Shown piece by piece: positions 1-9,733 of a stretch of 64,000 bases of DNA. A program made the translations under genes and the position numbers. The stretch is from positions 1 through 64,000 of the forward strand of contig JADKAQ010000031.1 in assembly GCA_016719105.1 (NCBI GenBank), read 5' to 3'. The DNA comes from Gemmatimonadota bacterium. Lineage in GTDB: Bacteria > Gemmatimonadota > Gemmatimonadetes > Gemmatimonadales > Gemmatimonadaceae. The notes under the pieces are model-generated. The model made no database searches and had not been told where the DNA came from. It was given only the letters and a program-made list of their open reading frames with translations. Positions within the stretch are counted from its first letter, which is position 1. Each line of letters starts with the position of its first letter.

Positions 1-418
1 AGCGCCCACCAGAGTCCAGCTGAGCGCGCAACGGATTCGCCAAGGTCCGGGTCCCAACAGGGTCTGCGAGTGGCTGCGAGCGATCACTGCGTAGTCCTCC
101 ATTCGCATGACGTCAAGTCCACGTGAAGCCGCTTCACAATCGTTTCGGCTGCCCCCGTCGAACTTACATCCTGATACAGAACCAGGAGCGTATCGCCTCG
201 AACGTCGCGACCGGTGCTGGATCCGACGGCACGTCCAGCGCACCATCCGCACACACGCTTCGCGTCGACGAATGTTCACTACGCCAACAAAGCTTTGCCA
301 CGGTATCTCGGACTGGTGCGATCCGGATCTACCGTGACGACGCCTTACTGCGCTCGAGTCCAACCAGCCGAGCGCGATGGGTTGCGAGACATGATTTACT
401 GCCTTCATTCCAAGCGAC

Positions 419-1170
419 TCATTCGTTCGCAGCAGTGGGCAATAATCGCGTGGGCGCACCTTTGCGTCTCGCCACCGCGATATGGAAGCTGTCCATCTGC
501 CGTGGCCCGGGGCTGAACACGAACAGCCAATTCGACACTTCGAATGCTTGGGCAATCCGACCACCATGGACGGCCAATCGAGTAAGCCTGAACGCGTCTG
601 TTAACAGAGGATCATCATGTGTCGTACGGCACCGTCCGCGCGCGACCACCCGGCAAGCTGTCAGGAAACTCGACGAACGATGAATGCCTGGTCGCGTCTA
701 GGAGTCCGGAGAAGAACGACTCCGTCCCTCGATGCCAGTCCAGTGGTCGCCTTGGCGGTGAAATCGACGACCCCAGCGCCACTCTCCCGAGCGAAGATCG
801 AACGCTTCAATGCGAAGGGCCGGAGAGTTTTGGACGAGCAAGAGCGAACCGCCGACAAGAGACATCCAGCCAGGCGATGCGAATTCGCCGGGACCGCGTC
901 CTCTTCCTCCAATGGTGAGCCTGGCGGTCTCCATCCGCCGCGTACTTCCGAGCACCCTGGCCTACGGCCGCGTCGCTGACTGGCACGCGGGAGTTCTGAA
1001 ATCGCTAGAATGTCATTTGGCTTGGAGACGAACACACCTCCTTCTCGGAGAGCACGAGTGAGTCGATCGTTCAGAAGCCTCGGTCCCGCAATATGGGCTT
1101 CTCTCCGGCCGATTCGATCGCCGGAGCAGCCCACCAGGGCTACCAGGCGCAACACGGGCACCAGTCGGAC
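419..1170 (-). pseudogene. decayed beta-propeller lipoprotein (six-bladed family)
   Basis: On the minus strand near 1150-1110 a hydrophobic stretch ends in a lipobox-like LRLVALVGC. Further along, about 900, another frame encodes the family signature GRGRGPGEF, followed by a blade-like stretch (SLLLVQNSPALRIEAFDL). Plausible C-terminal sequence continues in a third frame toward 420. No single frame is open across the region, so I read it as a six-bladed propeller gene broken by several frameshifts. It lies directly downstream of a candidate signal-peptide-bearing small ORF on the same strand (start 1466), as in the intact cassettes further right. The limits are approximate. Confidence 0.4.
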
Positions 1171-1224
1171 GGCGAGTCTCGCAGCCTTCGCCTGAAGTCG
1201 GTGGAAGGCAGGTGACGGACCGGT

Positions 1225-1466
1225 TCGACTCACCGTCGCGCCGACGTGGCAACCGCTCTGATTTGTATTCCGCGACCCGAGTGGCGCTATGTTGATGTCC
1301 GCACACAATACCAGCCCCACCGCCGCAAGTCTCCAATCGGCTTGAGCAAACGCGCGCTGCGTTCATGATGGCCTCACTTATGCCACGGCCGGCCTTCGCT
1401 TCGGCCGCACTGATGCTAATCGCCGCGACGGCCAGCACTGTGCTTCCAAGAAGTCTCTTCGGCATG
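1225..1466 (-). CDS. candidate small secreted Cys-containing peptide (possibly frameshifted)
   Basis: An ATG at 1466 on the minus strand is preceded by GAGGAG with seven-base spacing, an excellent ribosome binding site. The first residues, MPKRLLGSTVLAVAAISISA followed by AEAKA, form a convincing Sec signal peptide. The mature part contains three cysteines (VCSSRLETCGGG, then IVCG) and the frame then runs on without a convincing end, so a frameshift after about residue 50 is likely. It stands upstream of a decayed propeller, the position occupied by Cys-rich peptides in the intact cassettes. It could be a fourth, divergent or dying peptide. The end coordinate is a guess. Confidence 0.35.
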
Positions 1467-1699
1467 ATCACTCCTCGATGCGGTGAATGCTAGAACTTCC
1501 TTCGCTTGTGACACCTGACCCACTCCTTCCAGCGCGCGCTTGCTCGCCTCGTCCGCGACTTGATAGAGCACTCAGATGAATCGCGCTCGTTGAGCTCGAC
1601 TTCGAAGCCGCGAGCACGATGTGGTAAGTATCATGTCGAGCGTGAAATGTCGTGTTCAATAGAAAGATTGCGACAACGCGGCGCGAAGATGCGACAGGC

Positions 1700-2499
1700 G
1701 CTCGCCACGACGGCGCTGCTTGCTAGAGCTGCGGATCTCCTCGCGAGCCTGAGAGTGCCTCGATGTGCATCCCGGTCTCGGGGAGAGCAGTAGGGAAATG
1801 ATCGCGCACCCTGCTGATAGACGGGAGGTAGACGCAGGAGGAATCGTCGAGCTGCTGGAGCGGCACCTGACGTTCAGCGAACGTGAGCGTGCGATGGCGT
1901 GGCCAAGGGACCGGTATGAAATCGACGATGCGTGCGCCATCGCCCACGGTGACCGCGACATCGTCCGACTGCCCCAGTCCCCACACTTGCAGCAGCCGTT
2001 GGTCTCGCCCCCACTGGGAGCCGGTGGACCAGCGTCGTTCCCTGCGGATCCGTATCGGCGTGAGCTTGTCCCCTCGAGTGCGGTCATACGACCGTCGATG
2101 GCCTCGACCATGAGGGGACGTGCGGCCGACCGAAGAAAGTCACCGCGCGATCGCCGAACTCGCCAGGCCCCGGCCCATGTCGTCCAACGGCAAAGCGCGC
2201 GTCCGGTGGCCGCGTCGACCACTTTGCACGCGCTTCTCGCCACGATCGTAGATGGCGAGTCCTTGCGCGGCGAAGACGAGGTCGAATGGATAGGTGAGCG
2301 TGGCGGCGCCGCGTTGCGTGTCGGAGCGCCAGAGCGGCCGCAACGTGATGCCGGCGTCGCGGCGGGGGGCGGTCCAGTTGGGGGGTTGGTTCGAGCGCAG
2401 GTCTGATGAAGCGGCGGCGCTGACCGGTGCAACGAGTCGTGGCGCCAGCACGAGGACAACTGCGGCGAGCAGCGCGAGATCGGACCGGACTCTCAGCAT
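1700..2499 (-). pseudogene. decayed secreted beta-propeller protein
   Basis: The minus-strand ORF starting at 2499 opens with a good signal peptide (MLRVRSDLALLAAVVLVLAP, then RLVAPVSAA) and a propeller-like strand (ITLRPLW..., FDLVFAAQGLAIYD). It then shifts frame: the family signature GRHGPGPGEFGD and FFGRPHVP are in a second frame near 2150, RPLMVEAIDGRMTAL in a third, and VAVTVGDGARIVDF in another near 1950. At least three frameshifts break it. The signature places it in the same six-bladed propeller superfamily as the intact genes at 10.3, 14.1 and 18.5 kb, but it is closer to neither main type. No thioredoxin partner is visible beside it. Confidence 0.5.
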
Positions 2500-2692
2500 A
2501 AGCTACCTCGACTCGTTTTGTCTGGACGCGAGAGATGGCCGGTTGCGAATCTGTGGCCTCGAACGGCCGCCGTCGCGCGACCGCCACAGTCTCCGTCGGT
2601 GCTCCCATTCTACATAGATTCTGGCGAGAGTCACGATTGGCTCGTCACATCGAGCTCGTCGCGTTGGTCGTCGCCCGATCACTCCAACGGAC

Positions 2693-3799
2693 ATGAGTAT
2701 CCGCGCGTCTATCGCCTACCTCGTGCTCGCGCTTGCCATGAAGTCGCCGCAGGAGCGCGCGTCGACCGTCAGTATCGTGTCGCGAGGCTCACGTGGACCG
2801 GCTGCGACCTCAAGCCGGTCGAAACCCGCTTTCTCGCCTTCCGAGAGCGCCCGGCGGAATGCCTCGCGGAGGGTCGTCGCGACCAAGCTGCGAATGGTTT
2901 GGCAGATTGGCGGCGACGCGGATGACACCACCATCATGATGCCGCTGCAGGTGCGCGCGACTCGCGAGCACTTCGTCGTGTATGACGCTATCGCACTTCG
3001 ACTGCTGGGCGTGACACCGGCTACCGGCAAGATCGTCTGGCGCTTTGGTCGGCCAGGACGCGGTCCGGACGAGTTCAGCGGCGTGGCCAAGGTTACGGCG
3101 CGTCGGGAGGGTGGGACTTTCGTCGTTGACATGTCGAGCTCGCGCCTGACGCTAGTCACCGAAGATGGCAAAGGGGGCGAGCGAGTCGACTACAAGATGG
3201 GGGTGAACCCCGCGGAGTGTGCGAGGCGGGGAACTGGCGCATCAGCTGCGCGCGACCGAAGGCAAAGGAGCTCGAGCGGACCTCACTGTCGACCGGTCGA
3301 GCAGTGGCCGCAGATCTCCCGTGGCCTGAGTTGCGTGAGGTACCGTCACTGCTCGTCAGTCGAAGATCTTCGAGCATCCGAAGGCCGGCGTGTGTCTGGT
3401 CAGCATCACATACGGCCCCATGTTCGCGATTCTCGACGACTCGGGGGTGCGCGCGCGCGCCCGCTGGATCGAGGAGATCCCGATGGGGCAGGCGAAGTCG
3501 CTCGGCAAGGGCTCCTGGGAGATGCTCCCCAGCGTGAAGTCCGTTCAGGGAGTCACGGGGATCGGGGACTCATTCGCCGTGCTCTTTCGCGGACGAGGGC
3601 CCAAGCGAGGGCGCTTCGTCGATTTCTACTCGGTCACCGACGCCGCGTATCTCTTCTCCATCGAACTCCCGTTTGCTCCGACCGACATCGCCTACGGGCA
3701 CGGGCTGCTGGTTCTCTCCGGTGAGAGTGACGACGGCGCGCCATCTGTTCGTGCGTACCGGTGGCGCCGGCGTTGATGGACTTGTTCGGCAAGCACTGA
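2693..3799 (+). pseudogene. type I six-bladed beta-propeller, frameshifted
   Basis: A near-complete copy of the propeller at 18489-19622. Shared blocks in order are WQIGGDADDTTIMMPLQV, REHFVVYDAIALRLL, WRFGRPGRGPDEFSGVAKVT, LTLVTEDGK, GVCEAGN, DLPWPELREVPSLL, KIFEHPKAGVCLVS, GPMFAILDDSGVRARARWI, LGKGSWEMLPSVKSVQG, FAVLFRGRGPKRGRFVDFY and AYLFSIELPF. The reading frame changes near 3213, near 3358 and near 3758, so the protein cannot be made as one chain. Two cysteines conserved among type I propellers (GVCE and AGVC) are still present. No peptide or thioredoxin gene precedes it. The strong conservation suggests recent inactivation, or assembly indels. Confidence 0.8.
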
Positions 3800-4011
3800 C
3801 GAATCGGGCGCGCTGAGCGCCGAGGGAGTGAACGCTCGTCGCGCCATGTCGTTCGGTGGTTCACGATGTCACGCACGACGATGGAAGGGAGGTCATGCGC
3901 ATGCACCTGCAGCAGAGGGCCCTCTGAAGTGGTCTCGGTTTTCTGAACAGGGTGGATGAGTGGACCGCGGGCTCCCCCAGCGACATGTTCGCCACAACCG
4001 AGGAGTCCCCG

Positions 4012-4311
4012 ATGTCGAAACGTCCCCGTCGCAACCATGCCCCGGCCTTCAAGGCGAAGGTCGCCTTGGCCGCGGTGCGCAACGAAGGCACGCTCGCCGA
4101 GTTAGCCAAACGGTTTGATGTGCATCCCGGGCAGGTCACCGCCTGGAAGGATCAACTGCTCTCGGGCGCGGCCGGCGTGTTCGGCGGCGGCCCCGTCGAG
4201 CCCCCGGTCGACGTGAAGACCCTCCACGCGAAGATCGGCGAGCTCGCGCTCGAGAATGATTTTTTAGAACACGCGCTCGGCAAGGCCGGCCTGCTGAGCG
4301 CCAAGCGATGA
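4012..4311 (+). CDS. IS3-family transposase OrfA
   Basis: A 99-residue DNA-binding subunit. The ATG at 4012 is chosen because it begins the typical SKRPRRNHAPAFKAKVALAA helix. A helix-turn-helix follows (GTLAELAKRFDVHPGQVTAW) and then a leucine-zipper-like tail (KIGELALENDFLEHAL), the standard IS3 OrfA layout. It overlaps orfB by the four bases ATGA; in this family OrfA and OrfAB fusion products come from frameshifting at that overlap. No defect is visible. Confidence 0.9.
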   Translation: MSKRPRRNHAPAFKAKVALAAVRNEGTLAELAKRFDVHPGQVTAWKDQLLSGAAGVFGGGPVEPPVDVKTLHAKIGELALENDFLEHALGKAGLLSAKR

Positions 4312-5135
4312 TCGACCGGACGCACGCGTTGCCTGTGACGCGGCAGGCCGAGGCGCTCGGGATCAGTCGCGGCGCGGTGTACTACGTGCCGCGGCCGATG
4401 TCGCCGGGTGATCTCGCGCTGATGCGCCAGATCGATGTGTTGCACCTGGACTTCCCGTTCGCCGGCGCGCGCATGTTGCGCCGTCTCCTGCGCGGGGATT
4501 TCCCGGGTGTGGGACGCCGACGGATCGGCACCCTGATGCTCCACATGGGGATTGCCGCCGTGTGTCCGCAACCCGGCACCAGCCGCCGCCACCGCGCGCA
4601 TCCCGTGTTTCCCTATCTGCTGCGCCATCGGACGATCACCCGGCCGAACGAGGTCTGGGCGATGGACATCACGTATATCCCGATGGCGCGCGGCTTCGTC
4701 TACCTCGCCGCCGTCCTCGATTGGGCCAGTCGGCGCGTGCTGAGCTGGCGGGTGTCCATCACGCTCGACAGCGCCTTCTGCATCGCGGCGGTGGAGGAGG
4801 CGCTGGCGCGCCACGGCCGCCCGGCCATCTTCAACACCGATCAGGGCGCCCAATTCACCAGCGCCGCCTTCACGGGCCTGCTCCACGATCACGGCATCCA
4901 GATCAGCATGGACGGCAAGGGCTGCTGGCGGGACAACATCTTCGTCGAGCGCCTCTGGCGCTCCCTCAAGTACGAGGAGGTCTACCTCCATGCCTACGCC
5001 TCCGTGTCCGCCGCGACCGCCGGCATCGACCGCTACTTCAGGCTGTACAACAGCCGACGGCCCCACTCCAGCCTGACCGACCGCACGCCCGACGACGCCT
5101 ATTTCTTCCCGCCACCGCTCCAGGCGGCCGCGTGA
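4308..5135 (+). CDS. IS3-family transposase OrfB (DDE integrase)
   Basis: A 275-residue catalytic subunit with an N-terminal HTH_21-like region (RLLRGDFPGVGRRRIGTLM) and an rve integrase core. The DDE triad is visible: the first Asp in WAMDITYI, the second in FNTDQGAQFTS, and the Glu in FVERLWRSLKYEEVY, with the typical C-terminal YNSRRPHSSL motif. Length is normal for the family and no stop interrupts it. Together with the intact orfA and terminal repeats, this suggests a functional element. Confidence 0.93.
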   Translation: MIDRTHALPVTRQAEALGISRGAVYYVPRPMSPGDLALMRQIDVLHLDFPFAGARMLRRLLRGDFPGVGRRRIGTLMLHMGIAAVCPQPGTSRRHRAHPVFPYLLRHRTITRPNEVWAMDITYIPMARGFVYLAAVLDWASRRVLSWRVSITLDSAFCIAAVEEALARHGRPAIFNTDQGAQFTSAAFTGLLHDHGIQISMDGKGCWRDNIFVERLWRSLKYEEVYLHAYASVSAATAGIDRYFRLYNSRRPHSSLTDRTPDDAYFFPPPLQAAA

Positions 5136-5238
5136 CCCCCGCTCGCGCTCCAGTTATCCAGCCCCGTCAGGCTGTACAGAAAAACGGAGCCACTTCACTC
5201 GTCGCACGCCCCCGACTGCCCAGGCGCGCGATTGGCGA

Positions 5239-5832
5239 TCAGCCCATCTTCCCGTCGAGACTGTTTCTGCGCCATGCCACTCGTGCATTGTCGATCGCTC
5301 TTGCGCGCCGCGGGCCCAGCGCATCGGCGATCCTTTCACCGCTACGGATGGAGGGCTCTGCCTGGTGCCGACCCAGCCTCCTCACCCGCCGCGGCGCTAT
5401 TGGCGCGCCTGTCAGAGCCGGCCAAGGCGCTATCGCATGCGTGGCGTCAGTCGGCCGATATCGCAGGAAGACCGTCTGGCTTCTCTTCGCGAGCCACAGT
5501 GTGTCACCGGAAATGCTGAACGCCTGACACAGGAACTGTGGTTGTCGCGGGTCCGACTCGGACAGAGCTTCCCCGAGGCACAATCCGCCAGGCATGAAGG
5601 TCGATCCGAGTTTCCAGCGTTCTAGTGCGTATCCCGTGTCATCCAGTCCGGCGGCAAGGCCAACCACCATTCCGTCTTCGCGTAGCCACAGCGTGTCAAG
5701 TGCACCAAGCGCGGGGAATACTTGAACCCACCGCCCGACTAGCGGGCTGACCGGTCGCGCCGGCTTGTGCGCCGGATCACACGAGATGGCACAGAGCACT
5801 AGCCCACCGGCGGCGATTCGTGCGATTCGCAT
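5239..5832 (-). CDS. putative lipoprotein, lipocalin-like N-terminal region
   Basis: A signal peptide ends in a lipobox (GLVLCAISC), so the protein is probably a lipid-anchored product of up to 197 residues. The following segment (LVGRWVQVF, DTLWLREDGMVVG, GDTLWLAKRSQTVFLRY) resembles the strand pattern of small lipocalin-like lipoproteins. After about residue 130 the sequence becomes low-complexity and Arg-rich, so the true end may have been lost by a frameshift. It starts five bases after the end of the propeller gene (5837) on the same strand and probably belongs to that cassette operon. The family was not recognised. Confidence 0.55.
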   Translation of the reverse strand: MRIARIAAGGLVLCAISCDPAHKPARPVSPLVGRWVQVFPALGALDTLWLREDGMVVGLAAGLDDTGYALERWKLGSTFMPGGLCLGEALSESDPRQPQFLCQAFSISGDTLWLAKRSQTVFLRYRPTDATHAIAPWPALTGAPIAPRRVRRLGRHQAEPSIRSGERIADALGPRRARAIDNARVAWRRNSLDGKMG

Positions 5833-5836
5833 GGCC

Positions 5837-7136
5837 TCATCTCACCTTGCTGCCTAACGCATACACTACCACCGACTCCACGCCCTCGTTGCTCGTGTGC
5901 ACGCCGGCCAGGTAGTCTCGCCCAACCTCAAACACTCGCACACGAGCGGGCACGACTGCCGTGGCCATGGCTGTACCTCCGACGTCGAACACGACGGCTT
6001 GGGTTCTGCTGTTGGGGTCTTCGTTGAATGCCATGACCCACATCTCGCCATCCGGACCTGGTACAAACCGCGCAAATGCCGGTGCGAGCCGTGTTCGTAG
6101 CCCGATCTCGAACTCAGCCTCGATTCTCGCCCTTTCATCGCTCGTACTTGCTTCGCCGAGCGCCTCTACCTTCACTCTCGCAAGGATCGAGTCGGTATAG
6201 GGTCGCCGGTCGGTGGGCATTCTGGCCACACCCACGAACGTTCCAGCACCGTCATATCGTTTGATGACACCGTCTCCGGAATCACCGATCCACACTCGAT
6301 CGGCGCTGCTACCGAGGACGAGCACAGGTCCCAGCGAGTATCGTGCGACACCCGTTCGCACGGGGCCTGACGAGCGCGTAGCTTAGCCACGAGGCACTCG
6401 GCCACTCGCCCATCCAGCGCACCTCCCGGATCTCCAACTTGCGAAGGCCGACGGCCGTTGTCGCGTACCGCTCTTCCGTAGGGCGGCGGCACGAACGGTC
6501 CGAAACCCGGCTGGCACGACGAGCAGGGCACCGTTCGCGAGGCGCGCTACCGCACCAACCTCGGGCCGCGTTTCTGGCCCGCAGGAGCAAACGTCCCTTG
6601 AATCCCTCACGTACATCATAGACGTTCACGCGGCTCTGAGCGGGCGGTTGCTCGGCGACGAAAAGTGAGTCGCGAACGCGCCACAAAGCCGTCGCGTTCT
6701 CCAGTTCGCCCGGTCCGGCACCACGTCTGCCAATGCGCCTCATGAAGTCTCCATTCGACGCGTACACGCGCAGCTCTTGTGACGCGCCATCGAGCACAAC
6801 CACTTCGCCGCCAGGGAGGCGTGTGACCCCGACGATGCGATCGAAACGCTTTGCGTCGTCCGACTCATCACCAATTGTGAGCAACGGCTTGAGTGCGACG
6901 CGTCGTTCGTCCAGGCCCCGTGGACCTTGACGATTCTGCGCACCGACGCTGGTGGACAGGGAGAGCGCGAGCAACACATGGAGCGCGTGACGATACGGTC
7001 TTGCACCGGCCCTTCGGCGGAGTTGACCACGGGTCTCTTCAACTCGCCGTTGGCTCTCGTGGACGGACGCGCAGGCACGCTGTTCGTGTCCGTCGCGCGT
7101 CAGGAGGCGCTGGTGGGAGAACGCAATAGGAATCAA
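5837..7136 (-). pseudogene. type II six-bladed beta-propeller, frameshifted
   Basis: The first frame (start TTG at 7136, overlapping the thioredoxin stop as TTGA) encodes a hydrophobic segment LHVLLALSLSTSVGAQ. Propeller sequence follows, with GEVVVLDGASQELRVYASNG, the signature GRRGAGPGEL and ATALWRVRDSLFVAE. The frame shifts near 6590 (PEVGAVARLANGALLVVP), shifts again, and ends in a third frame from 6361 (DRVWIGDSGDGVIKRYDG ... EMWVMAF ... GVHTSNEGVESVVVYAL). The whole lines up with the intact type II propeller at 14054-15310 and has a similar total length. At least two frameshifts separate the pieces. The lost piece is only the frame, not sequence, so either recent decay or assembly indels would explain it. 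Confidence 0.75.
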
Positions 7137-7735
7137 CGACGGCCCGCGAGTTCCAGGAGTTGAGAGAGGGACGCGACGCCGCGATGTACGCCGCTGAGCG
7201 AGACAAATGTCGGTGTACCAGTCACCAGTAAGCTGTCCGCCAATTCCGTCTGGAACAACAGTCGTTTTCGCGCATCTTCACCGGTCACACAAGCATCGAA
7301 CTGTTCTATTTCGGTAACGCCCGCCGCGCCCGCTTCACGGAGCCAGTCCTCATCCTTCTGCCAGAGATCTGTTTGCATCAGCTGCGCGTGAAGGCGCGGG
7401 AAGTGCCCGCTTGGCTCGGCGCAGATGGCGGCTCGCGCCGCACCCTCCGCATTGGGATGCGAAGGACCCGGATAGTGAAGTAGGGCTATTCCGACGCCCC
7501 TAGCGACCGCGGAGTCGATCGCCGCCTGCGAGGCTCGGCAGAAGGGACACTCATAGTCGGAAATCACGACCACCTCCACCCTTCCGCGCGCGCTGAAGAG
7601 TCGTGATCCGGCCTGCTCCATCTCACTCCAGTGCCGCTTGGCCGCTCTGAACGTCGTACGATCGCTCCAGTGGCGCTCCCAGCTTGCTCGAACGAGCGAT
7701 GACGGTTGCGCAATCAGGTACGCCGCCACGGCCAT
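7133..7735 (-). CDS. DsbA-like exported thioredoxin-fold oxidoreductase
   Basis: A 200-residue protein of the DsbA/thioredoxin_4 type. VEVVVISDYECPFCRASQA carries the active-site CPFC at residues 63-66, and the cis-proline loop is VTGTPTFVS. It closely matches the protein at 13280-13933 (SDYECPYCRQQH). The ATG at 7735 lies inside what should be the membrane anchor (MAVAAYLIAQPS). The frame stays open about 60 codons upstream without a start codon and encodes a Cys cluster (HPACGPPCEVCAPWD), so the true N-terminus is uncertain. It precedes the broken type II propeller by overlap. The likely role is forming or isomerising disulfides outside the cytoplasm, perhaps in a small cassette peptide that is missing here. 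Confidence 0.8.
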   Translation of the reverse strand: MAVAAYLIAQPSSLVRASWERHWSDRTTFRAAKRHWSEMEQAGSRLFSARGRVEVVVISDYECPFCRASQAAIDSAVARGVGIALLHYPGPSHPNAEGAARAAICAEPSGHFPRLHAQLMQTDLWQKDEDWLREAGAAGVTEIEQFDACVTGEDARKRLLFQTELADSLLVTGTPTFVSLSGVHRGVASLSQLLELAGRR

Positions 7736-8047
7736 GCGAGCCGTCGGCGCGTCCCACGGTGCGCAGACTTCACATGGCGGGCCACAAGCAGGATGCGACA
7801 GATGTGCGACACGACTCGGGTGATACTTAGGCCCGCGGTCGCAATCCGCATCGCCAACGAGCCGAGCCTTCCGTCACACCCGATTGTACCGCACCGGGTG
7901 AACCGCCCGATCACGCCCTGCCGCATCAATCGACCCATTGGCAAAACCGCGCAGATGGGCTTGACTCCATTCGCTTCGCGATGGGTAGCGACGAACGCCG
8001 CCAGCACGTCGGTCGGAGAACTCGGGGCGTTTCATCGCGACGCAACC

Positions 8048-8674
8048 CTACCCGTCTTCCGCCTTCAATGCTCGTAGCAGTCGCGCCGGACTCAGTACAC
8101 CGGCCTCCTCGTGCGCGCGCTCGAGCGTTCTCCGTTCGACGCTCGCGCATGCAAGCACGCGCTTTACCGTCGTCTCACCGGGAGCCGCGAGCGCGTCGAT
8201 CCATGCGCGGCGAAATCGCACGGGCAAGGTTGTCAGTTGTTGAACAGCCTCACATCGTCTCGGAGTCGCCTCGCCCCCCTTTGCCGCGCCGCGGGTCCAT
8301 TCTGGGAGTGCGTCGAAGGCGCGCACGACCAATTCGCATTGCCGATGCAGGCTCAAACGATACACGGCGTGCATGGCCTGCGGATTGATTGCCGGATACA
8401 CGACCACGCGCAGCTCGCGTCCGGTTCGGGTCAGTTGCGCAGCGACTCTGAGCGCCGTCTCGTCATCAGGTGCGGCGACTTCCGGATCGAGTACCACAGC
8501 GATCACATCGCTCCCCATCGACGAAATCGCCGAACCGAGCTGCGCAATGTCGGCCATGCGCTCGTAGCGTACCTTCGCTCGGCCGGGCGAGGCATCGCCG
8601 AGGCCGGCGGTAGATCCGCACGACATTTCGCTGACGGTCGCTTCGTCCGCAAGAACGAGAACTACCCCCCCCAA
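8048..8674 (-). CDS. AraC-like regulator, apparently C-terminally truncated
   Basis: A 208-residue protein. The first 110 residues look like a receiver-type alpha/beta fold (VLVLADEATVSEM, SDVIAVVLDPE, ELRVVVYPAINPQ) without a clear phosphoacceptor. The last 60 resemble the first helix-turn-helix of an AraC-type DNA-binding domain (TTVKRVLACASVERRTLERAHEEAG). AraC domains normally carry a second helix-turn-helix, which is missing because the frame stops soon after. It lies upstream of and on the same strand as the 7.7-5.2 kb cassette and might regulate it. Assignment rests on motif resemblance only. Confidence 0.5.
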   Translation of the reverse strand: MGGVVLVLADEATVSEMSCGSTAGLGDASPGRAKVRYERMADIAQLGSAISSMGSDVIAVVLDPEVAAPDDETALRVAAQLTRTGRELRVVVYPAINPQAMHAVYRLSLHRQCELVVRAFDALPEWTRGAAKGGEATPRRCEAVQQLTTLPVRFRRAWIDALAAPGETTVKRVLACASVERRTLERAHEEAGVLSPARLLRALKAEDG

Positions 8675-9510
8675 CGTTCCCCATTCATCCCCTCTTCCAT
8701 CCCGAGAAGTCCCCTGTCGTCCGTTCGATGGGCTGGCCGAGCGCCGACGGCGGGCGAACGGTTCAACCCACCAACGATTCGAGAATTCAGCGAATGCCCG
8801 ACGCTGTCAAGTCAGGGAATGCGCGCACGCACTCGTCGGTTGCCACGCGGGCGAACGCGCATCCGAACTCGCGCACGCGCCGCGCGGTCGCCATGCTTGG
8901 GATGGCCGATGCGCTCGATCGTTGATGCGGACACGGTCGCTTGCATCAGTTCGGCGAGCGGACGGGTGCTCGGATACCGCGCTCGTCAGCTGCTCGAGGC
9001 GCACCCGTACCGACCGTCGCTGTCTCGCGTTCGTGTTGACTTGCCGCCTTCGTGCTCTTGCGTCGTGGTATGGCTCGCAGAAGCCTCGTCGACAGCGAGC
9101 GCCTGGACGTCGTCGAGCAGCGTTCGCCGTCCCCTCCACACCGAATGCCATGCTCACGGCAATCAACGTGGAGTAACCAGACTGAGTCACGGACATCATT
9201 GCGCAGCCGAACCGCCAGCGGAGCAGCAGCTCTTTGTATCTCTTGTGCGCGCCGCCTGCGAGCTCGGACGTGGGGCGCACAATCGGTCGCGTCCGCTTGG
9301 CGTCCCAATAGGGCCGCAGGTCCAGCCTACTCGCACCGTTTCCACACAACGATTCCTTGTCGCCCTTTCGTGACCGTCTGTCGCATTCGCGCACTTGTCT
9401 CGTGGCCTTGTGGGCGCGACTGTCGTCGGCGACGAGCGCGGCTTCCTCAGACTGTCTGGGCCGCGGGTCGCTCGTGGCGTGATGCAGGTCACCTTTCTCG
9501 AAGGGGAGGA
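8675..9510. other. intergenic stretch without a supported gene
   Basis: About 840 bases separate the minus-strand cassette from the plus-strand cassette starting at 9519. Long frames exist on both strands but are Arg/Ser-rich shadows with no signal, motif or ribosome binding site that I trust. It probably contains the promoter for the 9519 cassette, but I could not pick a clear -35/-10 pair. Confidence 0.5.
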
Positions 9511-9518
9511 TTGCGACT

Positions 9519-9704
9519 ATGAAACGCAAGCTATGGGTCGTTGGGCTAGCGCTCGTCGGAGGTATCGCTGCGCTCGGGGCGGATGCCCGGGCGGCCACCG
9601 CGGTGTATGCCTGCCCGGAGATCGCGCCGACCTTCTGCACTACGATCGACCTCTCGGAGATCTGCGGCCCAGGCTGTACGGTCACACTCGCGGGCTACAA
9701 TTGA
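9519..9704 (+). CDS. secreted Cys peptide, type I cassette A
   Basis: A 61-residue precursor. GGGGAGG stands nine bases before the ATG. The leader MKRKLWVVGLALVGGIAALG with a following ADARA gives a clear Sec signal peptide with AxA cleavage near residue 26. The mature part of about 36 residues has four cysteines in the spacing C-x7-C-x8-C-x3-C, ending in DLSEICGPGC and a short TVTLAGYN tail. The peptide at 17681 has the same spacing and the same DLSE-x-CGPGC core. It is followed after 29 bases by a thioredoxin-like gene and then by a propeller. It is likely exported and disulfide-bonded. I know no described family with this pattern. Confidence 0.8.
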   Translation: MKRKLWVVGLALVGGIAALGADARAATAVYACPEIAPTFCTTIDLSEICGPGCTVTLAGYN

Positions 9705-9733
9705 TCGAGTGAAGTCGCACGCGAGAGAAGTCA

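Larger units (their letters stand above)
3925..5197 (+). mobile_element. IS3-family insertion sequence, complete
   Basis: The element is 1273 bp. Its ends are imperfect inverted repeats beginning TGAAGTGG on the left and ending CCACTTCA on the right; identity continues through TTTTCTG.ACAG. It starts TG and ends CA as IS3 elements do. The trinucleotide CTC is present immediately outside both ends (3922-3924 and 5198-5200), which fits a 3-bp target duplication. It carries overlapping orfA and orfB, both open, so it may be active. It landed between the broken propeller at 2693-3799 and the lipoprotein of the minus-strand cassette. Confidence 0.9.

Noticed and set aside
107..683. Plus-strand open frames of 76-186 codons at the left edge
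   Set aside because: Arg/Ser-rich composition, no ribosome binding site or motif; they mirror decayed minus-strand propeller sequence.
9376..9395. Possible promoter boxes upstream of the first cassette
   Set aside because: No pair with acceptable -35 and -10 hexamers at 16-18 base spacing could be identified.
8807..9685. Minus-strand frame containing a hydrophobic stretch followed by RCRRGFCEPYHD, considered as another peptide
   Set aside because: No ribosome binding site before its ATG, overlaps the real peptide gene at 9519 on the other strand, and the rest is low-complexity basic sequence.
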